Source of the DNA: Gudongella sp046224405
GTDB lineage: Bacteria; Bacillota; Clostridia; Tissierellales; Tissierellaceae
Direction of reading: 5' to 3'
DNA: 64,000 nt
Assembly (NCBI RefSeq): GCF_046224405.1
Contig: NZ_JBJXRK010000001.1
Span: 186,001-250,000, forward strand
The position numbers and the translations under genes are program-made. Positions 1 to 8,659 of this stretch are shown here, in pieces. The notes under the pieces are model-generated. The model saw only the letters and a program-made list of their open reading frames with translations. It made no database searches and had not been told where the DNA came from. How positions within the stretch are numbered: the stretch's first letter is position 1; each line of letters opens with the position of its first letter.

Positions 1-313
1 TTACTTCAGGCTCTCTCACCGTTTCTAAGAATCGGTAAAGCCTCTTAAGTTCAAGTTTGCATTGACTCGCCAGCGCTTCTCTTTGTCTTTCCACAAACAC
101 CAATGAACTCTCCAGATCCTTTTCTTCCAAGTGATCTTTCCCATAAAGCGTGTTCTCCACTTTTTCATGGGTCAGCTCCAGCATGGTTCGCATTAGACTC
201 TCATGCTCCTGATGGATTTTATTTAAGCGATTAAGTCTTTTTCTAAGATCTTCGACTGAGGGTTTTCTTCTTAGGTCTTTCCATTCCGGTTTCATCTTCT
301 CCATCCTTTCCAT
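1..313 (-). CDS. Partial phage-region protein, unknown function (runs off left edge)
   Basis: A minus-strand frame stays open from an ATG at 311-313 to the window edge, giving at least 104 residues with no stop; its C-terminus lies outside. The protein is highly charged and probably helical, rich in Glu, Lys, Arg and Leu, with no Cys cluster or other motif I recognise. Alternative ATG codons at 302-304 and 293-295 make the start uncertain, since no clean ribosome site precedes any of them. It lies just downstream of the DUF1492-like gene in the same direction, where phages of this type often carry small genes before the packaging genes. Function unknown. Confidence 0.5.
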   Translation of the reverse strand, partial: MERMEKMKPEWKDLRRKPSVEDLRKRLNRLNKIHQEHESLMRTMLELTHEKVENTLYGKDHLEEKDLESSLVFVERQREALASQCKLELKRLYRFLETVREPEV

Positions 314-416
314 GAAAAAAGCCCTCGTGGCTTTTCCCACAAAGGCTTCTCAAATATAAAAGCCCTCAGGACCTTTGTCCATCAGGCTCTACCGTTTTTT
401 TATATCACTTTACACC

Positions 417-1016
417 TTATACTCTATCATAGTTGCCAGGTGTCTTTCTATGTCTTTTAGTGTCCTCTTTTAAAATCCTATCGATTTTTTTCAAAGCTCT
501 CGCATGAAGTTTCATGGTATACCGCTTGTCGTATCCTAAACTTTCAGCAACCTCATTCCAGCTTTTCTTGTTGAGATATCTCATTTCCAAAACAAGCTGA
601 TCCAACGGGTCTTCCACTTGTCTGATCTTACACCTGATTTCTTGAGTCAAATCCACAAGTCGGTCAATGATCTCATTGGTTTCGTGTTTTAGATCAATGA
701 GTTTCACATTGTTTTCTTCACGAGTGTTAATGTGCTGTCCATTTGATACCTTTACCTCAGCATAGGAAGGTGTCATCTTTTCAGCTAATGCCTGAAGTCT
801 TTCTTGCTCTTCTAGCTTTTGAATGATAATGCTATCCAGCCACATGGCCTGTGATAAATATGCTTTAGCTGTCATCTCTGATCCCCTTTCATAAAATCTG
901 TAATAGGCTTCCTTCCACCCACGATAGGATGAACCTAAGCCTAGTTGCATTGATGTTAAACCCCTCACCTCTAGTGCCGCGTCTAGCATCTCAGGTACTC
1001 TAGCTCTTATGCTCAT
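417..1016 (-). CDS. DUF1492/ArpU-like phage regulator
   Basis: The last 150 residues match the pattern of DUF1492/ArpU-like phage proteins. There is a MTAKAYLSQ-type opening, a long helical stretch, then a C-terminal region (about residues 135-190) resembling a sigma-factor region 4 helix-turn-helix, with LVLEMRYLNKKSWNEVAESL and a basic tail. Such proteins are thought to activate late phage transcription; that role is inferred. The frame opens at 1016 in an ATGA overlap with the upstream gene. However, an internal ATG at 873-875 has a better ribosome site (AAAGGGG, 8 bases away) and matches the usual family start. The first 47 residues may therefore be an extension or untranslated. Confidence 0.72.
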   Translation of the reverse strand: MSIRARVPEMLDAALEVRGLTSMQLGLGSSYRGWKEAYYRFYERGSEMTAKAYLSQAMWLDSIIIQKLEEQERLQALAEKMTPSYAEVKVSNGQHINTREENNVKLIDLKHETNEIIDRLVDLTQEIRCKIRQVEDPLDQLVLEMRYLNKKSWNEVAESLGYDKRYTMKLHARALKKIDRILKEDTKRHRKTPGNYDRV

Positions 1017-1540
1017 GGCCTCATTATCCTTTCAACTGGATCCACAAGGTCAAAGGCGGCATATACAGCTGCCAGGAAACTTGTTATGGGTCTTCCTTGA
1101 TACTTCCATACAATTTTCCCGTTGTAGCTGACGCCATAGTGTTGATCATTAAATTTACTATGAACCATCTTTATCCACGAACCTTTATGCATAAGGATAT
1201 AAGTGCCATAAGGGGTCTCTTTCCATTTTCGCTTGGGAAAGTTTCTTTTTCTTTTAGCCCTGTTTTTCATGAGGCGCTCCCTCTCTTTAGCTGCTAGAAC
1301 ATCCCCCTCCATGATTCCTGCGCAGATACAGCCTACACGGACATCCTCAAAATAGTCATCATGTTCCATCACGTGGACAAACCTCACTCTGCTGCATCCG
1401 CAGAGTTCGCAGGTAAACAGATCTGTATCTGATGCTTCTTCTTCAATATCAATTACATCTATGCAATACCAATCACTAATGGGGGCATGCCATTCTTCAA
1501 GTCGCTTCTGACATCTTGCTTCATATCCATTTGAATTCAT
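1013..1540 (-). CDS. Phage-associated zinc-ribbon protein, unknown function
   Basis: A 175-residue protein with two Cys pairs typical of a zinc ribbon (CELCGC near residues 44-49 and GCICAG near 70-75), followed by a strongly basic segment (residues about 85-107, KNRAKRKRNFPKRKWK) and a C-terminal domain rich in aromatic residues. The metal site and basic patch suggest nucleic-acid binding, but I do not recognise the family. It follows the VapE gene after a 258-base gap and overlaps the next gene by ATGA, so the two are probably translated together. An AGGAGG-like site (CAGGAGGTTGATCAG) precedes the ATG. Confidence 0.7.
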   Translation of the reverse strand: MNSNGYEARCQKRLEEWHAPISDWYCIDVIDIEEEASDTDLFTCELCGCSRVRFVHVMEHDDYFEDVRVGCICAGIMEGDVLAAKERERLMKNRAKRKRNFPKRKWKETPYGTYILMHKGSWIKMVHSKFNDQHYGVSYNGKIVWKYQGRPITSFLAAVYAAFDLVDPVERIMRP

Positions 1541-1712
1541 CTGATCAACCTCCTGTTCTTGTTGTTCTCAAATCTCTAAAACCCCTATACGCGCGAATAT
1601 ACGGGTATTACTGTATATAGGGCCTATTCTATATATTTTTAAATTAATAATAATTGTTAGGAATATAAGAACACATCCTCTCCTAAGGCTTGCCGCTAGT
1701 GGAGTTTGAGGT

Positions 1713-1806
1713 GTTCCATAATTTGTTCCTAACCACTTTTTAAGGAACATCCATAACTCCGGAACATGTACCCAAAACCAACATTTTTAGGAACACTGCT
1801 AGGAAC
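1713..1806. repeat. Cluster of six GGAAC/GTTCC pentamers after the VapE gene
   Basis: In 94 bases the pentamer GGAAC or its complement occurs six times: 1713-1717, 1725-1729, 1744-1748, 1761-1765, 1790-1794 and 1802-1806. Chance would give well under one. The last copy overlaps the VapE stop codon. The surrounding gap (1541-1798) is otherwise AT-rich and non-coding. Sites could bind a phage regulator or replication protein, or be part of RNA structures; nothing in the sequence decides this. Confidence 0.45.
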
Positions 1807-4165
1807 AGCTTTTAGGTACAAAGATATACTGTGGACCATAAAGCGTCGTTCGTTCTTTTTTATCCTGCCTTACCCAGCCGAGTTTCGTTAGAATAGCTGC
1901 AAGGGTATTGGAGTCTGCTCTACCTAAATTGGCTCTGTCCTTAACGAAGCATTCACACCAGATTTCCATGTTGCAAACACTGCTGCGTGGAATGGTTCCC
2001 GCTCTAGGTGCTGCTCCAAACTCATTTCCACTTAAGAAGTTACGTCTTTCAAAGAGATCCATCTGGTCCCAATCATCAGGGAGAAGGGTATCAAGGTACT
2101 CTCTGACTAATCCTTCCCGCTCATCGGATTCCATGGCTTCACGCTGTTCAGCCTTGGCCAGCTGCTCCATGGAAGCATCCAGATAGAGTTTTTCGCCAGC
2201 CTTGACGTATACCAGGGCTTCTGCCCATATCTGCTGGATCTCTTCAGCGTTAATCTGCCATGAATGTTTACTGCCACCACCTGGAGTTTTAACAGGCCAG
2301 AAACGACGATTGCCTGTTGTGTCTCTAAGGTAGCCGGACTCTGCGTTGGTGGTACCGAAGAAGATGCACTGACGCTGGTGAGGGGTTGCGCGTTTTCCAA
2401 AAGCTGCGCGATAGATATCATTTTGTCTTGAGAGGAAAGAACGCAGGGTTTCTACTTCAGCTTTTCTAAGACCTGCCAGTTCTCCAATCTCAAGTATCCA
2501 GTAGCCCTGAAGTTTCTCTGCTGCGGTTTTGTCTTTGGTATCTCCAAGGTTCAAACTATCGGAGAACCATTCGCCAGCGAGCTTTGAGATGAGTGTACTT
2601 TTGCCGACGCCCTGCGGACCGTTTAAAACGAGCATGGAGTCAAATTTACACCCAGGATTTTGAACACGACTGATGGCAGCACATAGGGTTTTTCTTGTAA
2701 CAGCACGGACGTACTTATTGTCATCAGCGCCGAGATAATCAATGAGCAAGGTATCAACTCTTGGTACTTTGTCCCATTCCGGTAAAGAGTCCAGGTATTC
2801 TCGAATGGGATGGTAGGATCTATCGTCAGTGACTTTGGCAACTGCAATTTGATAGTTTCTCTGTGAGAAGGTCCCGTAGTTGGAGTCGATATAGCTGATG
2901 AGCTGAGCATCATCGGCATCCCTCCAGTACTTTGAAGGATGGTTCCAAGGGACGCTGCCTTTGATCTCCATACCATCAAGCTGCTGATTAAAGACCAATG
3001 CTTGTAGATTGGGATCATTCTGTAGAATGAGCGTGATGTTGTGCAGATTGTTTTTAAGCACCGTGGAGCGGGACTCATATTCTAGTCTTTTCTGCCAATC
3101 GTTCTCTTCACCAAAATCCTCTAGCGCACGATGCTGCCTCTCTTGAAGAAGAAGGAGTTTGACCTTTTCATCCTTTGATGCAAACTCCATCATGGCCTTA
3201 TAGGAAGGTAGTTTAGATGTGGTCGTGTCTTCCGGACTTTTGTCATCAAGGTTTCTAAAATGGTGGATGCGGACTAAATCAAAAGCGTTTAGCATCATCC
3301 CATAAGCAGGATCAGTGGAGTGATGGGAGAAGGAAAACTTATCATTCTCTATCCACACCCCTGCGGAAGAATCCGCTGGGATATAATCATAGCGCTCTGA
3401 GGCTGCACTTGGCTCGTAGACCTCGGATAAATAAGTCTCAATGGCTTCTCTTATGGTATAGCTCCTACAAAAAGCTCCGATAAGGCCAGACTTTGAGAGT
3501 GGATCCTGCTGCTTCTTTCTTTCTCTTTGGGCAGCATCTGTTTGTCTATCTGAACCTGGCCATGATGATATGTCTTTCCAGTTATCGTATTTTGCCAGTA
3601 TGACATCTGGATCTAGAAATGGCCCTTTCATCTCTTCAAAGACATATTCTCCATCACTGGGTGTACTTGGCCAGTACATAAACTGGCTTGGCTTGAAGGA
3701 AGCTTCGTCAAAGTATTCCATACCAATTTCAAAAGCAACCATCCTGCTAATGGCTTGATATTCATCAGCTGAAACCGGTCTAGAAAAAGGAGCTACAGTT
3801 CTTAGCCTGGGTTTCTCAGATGCATGGCTATGGGTGGAATGAGTGCAGGAAGCATATTTGAACTTCAGTTTAGTATCAGCTATATATTTATCTGGTGATT
3901 TTGCATAGTCCACATCAAGAGATAGCATCGTTTTTGATTTGATATTTTCATTCAAACGACGTCCATCTTTTAACTCTGCTGCAATATAGCCGCCCACATC
4001 TTTGATGTCATCCTGCTGCTTTTTCTTCATGTGGCGGAATTCATACTGAGTCTCTCTTGTATAAGTGGTACGGGAGAGTTTTTTTACAAACTCATCCCAT
4101 GTCACAGTTTGTTTTTTCCAGTACTTGTCATGTCTGGTGTTACCGGTGGATATAATAAACTCCAT
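1799..4165 (-). CDS. VapE/VirE-type phage primase-helicase
   Basis: A 788-residue replication protein. The N-terminal third resembles an archaeo-eukaryotic-type primase module (LSLDVDYA, the Ser/His-rich stretch around STHSHASEKPRLRTV, and FMYWPSTPSDGEY). The C-terminal half is a VirE-type P-loop ATPase with GPQGVGKST near residue 515, a Walker-B-like WILEIGEL, and the conserved FFGTTN and GNRRFWPV motifs. Phage and satellite VapE proteins act in element replication. I chose the ATG at 4163-4165 because AGGAGGTCATC lies directly before it; the frame is open 24 codons further upstream without support. It follows the small gene at 4197-4442. Confidence 0.88.
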   Translation of the reverse strand: MEFIISTGNTRHDKYWKKQTVTWDEFVKKLSRTTYTRETQYEFRHMKKKQQDDIKDVGGYIAAELKDGRRLNENIKSKTMLSLDVDYAKSPDKYIADTKLKFKYASCTHSTHSHASEKPRLRTVAPFSRPVSADEYQAISRMVAFEIGMEYFDEASFKPSQFMYWPSTPSDGEYVFEEMKGPFLDPDVILAKYDNWKDISSWPGSDRQTDAAQRERKKQQDPLSKSGLIGAFCRSYTIREAIETYLSEVYEPSAASERYDYIPADSSAGVWIENDKFSFSHHSTDPAYGMMLNAFDLVRIHHFRNLDDKSPEDTTTSKLPSYKAMMEFASKDEKVKLLLLQERQHRALEDFGEENDWQKRLEYESRSTVLKNNLHNITLILQNDPNLQALVFNQQLDGMEIKGSVPWNHPSKYWRDADDAQLISYIDSNYGTFSQRNYQIAVAKVTDDRSYHPIREYLDSLPEWDKVPRVDTLLIDYLGADDNKYVRAVTRKTLCAAISRVQNPGCKFDSMLVLNGPQGVGKSTLISKLAGEWFSDSLNLGDTKDKTAAEKLQGYWILEIGELAGLRKAEVETLRSFLSRQNDIYRAAFGKRATPHQRQCIFFGTTNAESGYLRDTTGNRRFWPVKTPGGGSKHSWQINAEEIQQIWAEALVYVKAGEKLYLDASMEQLAKAEQREAMESDEREGLVREYLDTLLPDDWDQMDLFERRNFLSGNEFGAAPRAGTIPRSSVCNMEIWCECFVKDRANLGRADSNTLAAILTKLGWVRQDKKERTTLYGPQYIFVPKSCS

Positions 4166-4196
4166 GATGACCTCCTTTCTGGTGATGTGTAACCAC

Positions 4197-4442
4197 CTAG
4201 TTTTCCTTCCAGGGTTCACTCGTAATTGCCACTTCATCAGATGCGTAGCTTACAAGGTTTGTGTATTCACAAAGATTGAAGATGTACTCCGTATCACAGC
4301 CTGCATCATTTAGTGCAGCTATGACCGCTTCTTTGACTTCTTCGCCATCACTGAAGGCTAAAAGCTTTAGCTGCTCTAAGATCCTTCCAACAACCACCTC
4401 TTCACCATAAGTTTCAAATAATTCTTTTAAAGATTTGTTCAT
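4197..4442 (-). CDS. Small phage early protein, unknown function
   Basis: An 81-residue acidic protein with a strong ribosome site (AAAGGAGGAATAGGTC before the ATG). It lies between the Cro-like gene and the primase-helicase gene, on the same strand as both. Predicted mostly helical; no catalytic or metal-binding motif is seen. Its place in the early leftward operon suggests a role in replication or its control, but this rests on context only. Confidence 0.65.
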   Translation of the reverse strand: MNKSLKELFETYGEEVVVGRILEQLKLLAFSDGEEVKEAVIAALNDAGCDTEYIFNLCEYTNLVSYASDEVAITSEPWKEN

Positions 4443-4499
4443 GACCTATTCCTCCTTTTGCTATTTTTTATGTTGCTGTACATATAGAACTTAGGTGTT

Positions 4500-4513
4500 T
4501 TGCGTTTACGTAA
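4500..4513. promoter_or_regulatory. Phage repressor operator copy 1
   Basis: TTGCGTTTACGTAA, the same partly palindromic 14-mer found three times in the Cro/CI intergenic region. This copy overlaps the stop codon of the Cro-like gene (4506-4508) and lies upstream of the 4197-4442 gene, so it could allow separate control of the genes downstream of cro. Confidence 0.55.
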
Positions 4514-4715
4514 TTTCTTGAGCAAAAAAAATTTCATTAGGGTCTTCAATCTCAAGATAATTACAAATAGCCTGAATCTCACGCCTATAGAAATCACTGC
4601 TACCATTGATTTTTCTATATAGCGTGGCTTGATTGATCCCTAGTAAATCAGCAATATTCTGCATTGTTTTGCCCTTCATAACCAATAAAGCTTTGAACTT
4701 CTTTTGATTAAACAT
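4506..4715 (-). CDS. Cro-like small helix-turn-helix regulator
   Basis: A 69-residue single-domain DNA-binding protein with the helix-turn-helix segment MQNIADLLGINQATLYRKI at about residues 18-36. It is divergent from the CI-like gene at 4888 across a region with three operator copies, the classic layout of a phage lysis-lysogeny switch. It probably represses or modulates the divergent promoters and is the first gene of the leftward early operon. Confidence 0.78.
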   Translation of the reverse strand: MFNQKKFKALLVMKGKTMQNIADLLGINQATLYRKINGSSDFYRREIQAICNYLEIEDPNEIFFAQEIT

Positions 4716-4735
4716 TTTGTCACCTCACTTATATT

Positions 4736-4836
4736 TTGCGTTTGCGTAACTTTATTCTAATATATCTCACTCTATCCGTCAATACGTAAACGCAACTTTT
4801 ATATCAAATTTATAAGTTAATATTGCAAATACGCAA
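4736..4836. promoter_or_regulatory. Divergent Cro/CI control region with three operators
   Basis: Three copies of a 14-mer lie between the divergent regulator genes: TTGCGTTTGCGTAA at 4736-4749, ATACGTAAACGCAA at 4782-4795 (reverse complement TTGCGTTTACGTAT), and TTGCAAATACGCAA at 4823-4836. Together with the copy at 4500-4513 they fit a palindromic consensus close to TTGCGTAWACGCAA. Spacing between copies is about 41-46 bases. They are the likely binding sites of the CI-like and Cro-like proteins. Confidence 0.68.
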
Positions 4837-4887
4837 ATTTTAATGTATAGTAAAGTTAATGATATTCTCATGAAAGCGGGTGAAGTA

Positions 4888-5316
4888 GTGGAATTTAAAG
4901 ATAAGATAAAAAATCGAAGATTAGAATTGGGCTTAACTCTAGAGGAAGTTGCTAAGGCTGCAGGGGTGAGTGCACCTACGATTCTAAGATATGAAAATGG
5001 AGATATAAAGAACGTAAGAAAAGACAAGATAAAAGCTTTGGCTGATGCACTTCAACTCACACCGACCTATTTAATGGATTGGAACGAGCATCCAGAAATC
5101 AAAAGAAGCTTTGATTATTATATGGAAATGCAGCTCCACCTACTTGGCTATAAAATTATTTATGATGAAGAGGATGCCTATATTGTTTTAAAAGGCAAAG
5201 AAGGCGAGTTTGAAATAACTCGAGAAGATCTCGAAAAACTAAGTGGAGAGTTGCAATCGTTCTTGAACTTTAAAATTTTTGACCTAATGCAGAACTCCCG
5301 GAAATTTGGCAAATAA
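4888..5316 (+). CDS. CI-like phage repressor (XRE family)
   Basis: An XRE helix-turn-helix protein of about 142 residues, with FKDKIKNRRLELGLTLEEVA and APTILRYENGDI marking the DNA-binding domain. The C-terminal half (after about residue 70) is not the usual Ser/Lys self-cleaving peptidase, so induction would need another signal such as an antirepressor. The frame is open from an ATG at 4843. I prefer the GTG at 4888, because it gives the usual family N-terminus and has GGGTGA six bases upstream; translation from 4843 would begin close to operator 4823-4836. It is one of only two large plus-strand genes here. Confidence 0.8.
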   Translation: MEFKDKIKNRRLELGLTLEEVAKAAGVSAPTILRYENGDIKNVRKDKIKALADALQLTPTYLMDWNEHPEIKRSFDYYMEMQLHLLGYKIIYDEEDAYIVLKGKEGEFEITREDLEKLSGELQSFLNFKIFDLMQNSRKFGK

Positions 5317-5360
5317 AATAAGCATCTACCTGGTCACTCAGGCGGATGCTTATTTTTTAT
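5317..5360. terminator. Bidirectional terminator between repressor and SIR2 operon
   Basis: A 10-bp stem AATAAGCATC (5317-5326) pairs with GATGCTTATT (5345-5354). An inner CCTG/CAGG stem lies within the loop. A T-run follows on the plus strand and an A-rich flank precedes, so it can serve both the repressor gene (plus) and the convergent SIR2 operon (minus). Confidence 0.85.
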
Positions 5361-5376
5361 ATGATGCAAACATTAT

Positions 5377-8300
5377 TCAATTTGAAATCGGATCACCGTG
5401 AATTTGGATTTCACCATTCTCTATTCTAATAACTTTAAAGCATAGTGGTAGGTAAACCGGACGACCATTAACTTGGTTTAAAGGTAAATGATACGAAGAT
5501 ATGAATAACACATCAATCTCTATGGCTAAACTCAGACTATCATAGTAATCTTGAAACTTTTCTAGAGCCCTACTGCCTCTTTTTAGAATACTTTCAATTG
5601 ATGGAGATACGATTTCTATTTTTTCATTTTCACCAAGATATTGAATAATTTTTTGTAAAACCTCGTCACCTGTGTCACAATAATCTTTCTGCAACTGGTC
5701 TATTGTGGTGAACGTTAGAATGATTTTTTTGCAGTCTTCGAGAGCCTCTAACAAGCCCTCCTTGAAAATAATATAAAGTGAAGGGGCATCGATTATTACC
5801 TGTTGATCCTTTGGCAATTGAAGCGATTTGCTATTTTTAAAAGTATTATATGCATGCACACCAATTTGATGTGGTTTTCCAGTCGGTTTTATTTTTCTAT
5901 GGCCTTGAAGAATGTCTAGTCTAGATTCTACTCTATTTACTAATTCTAAAGATCTTTGATCTACACGACCATTAGCTTTATAAATATCTAAATACTGTCT
6001 AGCTTTATCCAACTCTAAATAATGCATATATGCAACAGCAGCGTAATATGAAAATATGCTCTCTCCGTATTCATGGTACTTTTCAAAAATTCGGATAGAA
6101 TTTTCTGCTACTCCTGTGAAATCCAATAATCTAATTTTTATTTCCACTTCCATAAATTTTATTACATCGCTGTTATCAATATCATTTGATGCTTTTTGAA
6201 ACAACTCATAAGCTTTCTCGAGATTATTCATCTGCATTAAGTACTCATGATATACAAAATAAAAACTCTCTGTTTCTTGCGCCACAACCTCAGGCTGTTT
6301 CTCTAACACTTCCTCATATAGCTTTCCGATTTTACTTATTTGTCCAATTCTATAATAGAAACCCACTAGCAATGCATAGTTAGCCGTGGTAGGTTTGAAC
6401 TTAATGATGTCTATAATATTACTCTCAGCATCCTCAATATTCCCATTAATCTCCAAGTGATAAATTTGTAACAAAGTTTGTTGTTGACTATCAGGCCATT
6501 TCTGTAAGTATTTTTCATAGTTTTTATTAAAATTATCTCTATCACTAGCGTGAAAATATATTAACAATAACTGTATAATGACGTTTTCATTTTCGTCAAA
6601 TGTTTCTTCTGCTATTGGTTTGATATGCGATAATGCCTTATCATACAATTTTTTTGAAGCATAGTATTCTCCTAGAATCAACGCTTTATCCACTTTGTTA
6701 AGATTCTCAAGTTCTTTTGAACCAAGATTATCTAGTTGGATGTCAATTATCGCCTTCATACGAGAAATTTCATAATTATCCTTTTGACAATAATCAATCA
6801 ATTCATCATAAGACTCTATGAATTTCACTGTTTTCTTTAAGTAAAACAAGCTTCTTAAATAGGGAATTGCAATTCTTGACTTTACTCCAATCTTAATGCT
6901 TCCTTTGGCACGAACTAGTGCATGTTCAAAGAATTCTACTGCCTTATTTAATATTCCAAAATCGATATTTGAAATACTTATTTTGGTACCATCATCGGCA
7001 TTTTCTAGTGACTTGAAATAGTAAGCAATTCCTAAGTCCTCCAGATTGAAAATATTATCCTTAACTTCATAAGCCATTTGAAGATACCTGATTGCAAGAG
7101 AGTAATCTTTGAACCAAATACCTAATTCTCCAATCAATCGATAGATGAATTGAATTTCTTGTTTTTCAAGATCATCGAATATTAACTTTCCATCACTATC
7201 GACTAGCTGACTAATAGCTTTTTTGATTGATATATTTTTAAAAACAGTCTCTGTATATAATTTTAACCCTAATATCATCGGTTCATCTGGGCAATCTTCG
7301 TACCATCGCAATGCAACATTATATGCAGACTCAAATTCTTCCTGGTTAAAATAGAAATCTACAATATAAGAGAGTAAGTCAATATTTTCTTTGGAATGTG
7401 GCAACTTCATCGATATATTAATTAATGCATCCGCTGCTTTATAATCGCGAAGTAGTGTGTAATTATATAGCATTCCTTTAATAACTAAATTCTTTTCGGG
7501 TTCGGATATAGGCTCATAAATACTTCTTTGAAAAATCTTATTGTATTCAGTCGCCGCTTTTTCTAATTCTCCACGGTCTTGCAGCGTCTTGATTGCTTGA
7601 ACTTCTTTGTACACTTTAGATTCTTTAATAATAGCAGGAATAGCCTCATCCATTAACGGTGATTTTTTCAAGCTCGTTTCATCTTTAATTTTTGAAAAAC
7701 TTAATCCAGCTTCATTTTGATGTTGATTAGAATTTAAGAAAATTGAGTTGCTTTCATCTTTTACATCTACATGAATTATTTGAGAAAGAACTCGGCGTAT
7801 CCCCTCAGTATGATTGCCATTAATAACAGGATACATTATAACCCTAATATCATATTTTCTTTCTAACTCGACTCTCTTTTCGTGGGAAATGTTATGAGAC
7901 AATAGGTAATGTTTTGCTCTTAGCTTCCCCTTTATTACTTCCAGTACCTTTCGAAGATACTCATCATCAAAAGAAACCCCAATAAAAAGAAAAGTATATC
8001 TTTCCCTAAAATTTTCAAGAATTGCTTTGAACTCAGCACTGTCATTATATAGGGTATTATAAGAATTTCTAGATAAAACAATTGTAGATGACTTCTTATA
8101 ATCTCCATGCAAATTATAAACCATTGATTCATAATGCTTGTTATCAATTTCGTTTATGTACTCATCATAAAGATGTCTTATGTCGCTTGGTCCGTTGCCG
8201 ACATAGTCAGAGAGAAAATTATCGTAATTTGTTGTTAGATATTTGGTACAATTCATTCTCGCTAAATCTTTGTAAATATTGTCCGGTTCATTTTCTTTGT

Positions 8301-8604
8301 AGCCTGATTTTTGTTTGTGAATTGAATGGCTTATAGCAGACTTAATATCTTCTTCAGGGACACCTCTGGCTATCATCAGATCAACAGCATCTAAGTACTT
8401 GTTTTCTTCAATCAAAGTCTTAATCTGATCTCGATCTCTTATGAGTTCATCATAGTCATACATATCGCAAATATCATCAATTAGAGTTCCCCATCCAGGC
8501 ATTTTGAAAGGAAATGACAATCCCGCACCGATAAATGGAACAAGTCTTTTATTTCTGTATGCTGTTTTTAAGTTCTCGATATTTAAGTTTGTATTATTGG
8601 GCAC
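5377..8604 (-). CDS. SIR2-TPR-PIN-like candidate defence effector
   Basis: A 1075-residue protein. Residues 20-275 are a SIR2-like domain: GAGLS (26-30) for nucleotide binding, TTNYDNFL (124-131), NLHGD with probable catalytic His166, and FIGVSFDD (207-214). SIR2 domains of this group in defence proteins often destroy NAD+. Residues about 330-900 are helical repeats of TPR type. The last 150 residues look PIN-like (IIDAPSL with Asp939; QDYYDSLSLAIEIDVLFI), but the usual final Asp of the PIN site appears replaced by SSY, so nuclease activity is uncertain. The gene starts with GTG after AAGGAAG and is last in a five-gene operon with three methyltransferases. Killing or dormancy triggered by unmethylated or phage DNA is my inference. 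Confidence 0.82.
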   Translation of the reverse strand: MPNNTNLNIENLKTAYRNKRLVPFIGAGLSFPFKMPGWGTLIDDICDMYDYDELIRDRDQIKTLIEENKYLDAVDLMIARGVPEEDIKSAISHSIHKQKSGYKENEPDNIYKDLARMNCTKYLTTNYDNFLSDYVGNGPSDIRHLYDEYINEIDNKHYESMVYNLHGDYKKSSTIVLSRNSYNTLYNDSAEFKAILENFRERYTFLFIGVSFDDEYLRKVLEVIKGKLRAKHYLLSHNISHEKRVELERKYDIRVIMYPVINGNHTEGIRRVLSQIIHVDVKDESNSIFLNSNQHQNEAGLSFSKIKDETSLKKSPLMDEAIPAIIKESKVYKEVQAIKTLQDRGELEKAATEYNKIFQRSIYEPISEPEKNLVIKGMLYNYTLLRDYKAADALINISMKLPHSKENIDLLSYIVDFYFNQEEFESAYNVALRWYEDCPDEPMILGLKLYTETVFKNISIKKAISQLVDSDGKLIFDDLEKQEIQFIYRLIGELGIWFKDYSLAIRYLQMAYEVKDNIFNLEDLGIAYYFKSLENADDGTKISISNIDFGILNKAVEFFEHALVRAKGSIKIGVKSRIAIPYLRSLFYLKKTVKFIESYDELIDYCQKDNYEISRMKAIIDIQLDNLGSKELENLNKVDKALILGEYYASKKLYDKALSHIKPIAEETFDENENVIIQLLLIYFHASDRDNFNKNYEKYLQKWPDSQQQTLLQIYHLEINGNIEDAESNIIDIIKFKPTTANYALLVGFYYRIGQISKIGKLYEEVLEKQPEVVAQETESFYFVYHEYLMQMNNLEKAYELFQKASNDIDNSDVIKFMEVEIKIRLLDFTGVAENSIRIFEKYHEYGESIFSYYAAVAYMHYLELDKARQYLDIYKANGRVDQRSLELVNRVESRLDILQGHRKIKPTGKPHQIGVHAYNTFKNSKSLQLPKDQQVIIDAPSLYIIFKEGLLEALEDCKKIILTFTTIDQLQKDYCDTGDEVLQKIIQYLGENEKIEIVSPSIESILKRGSRALEKFQDYYDSLSLAIEIDVLFISSYHLPLNQVNGRPVYLPLCFKVIRIENGEIQIHGDPISN

Positions 8605-8659
8605 GATATCACTTCCTTTCTGTAATGGCTAAATCAATTTAATAATGTTTTCAGCCCTT

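Noticed and set aside
1568..1750. 60-residue minus-strand ORF in the gap after the VapE gene
   Set aside because: No ribosome site, odd composition, and its first part simply translates the GGAAC/GTTCC repeat cluster.
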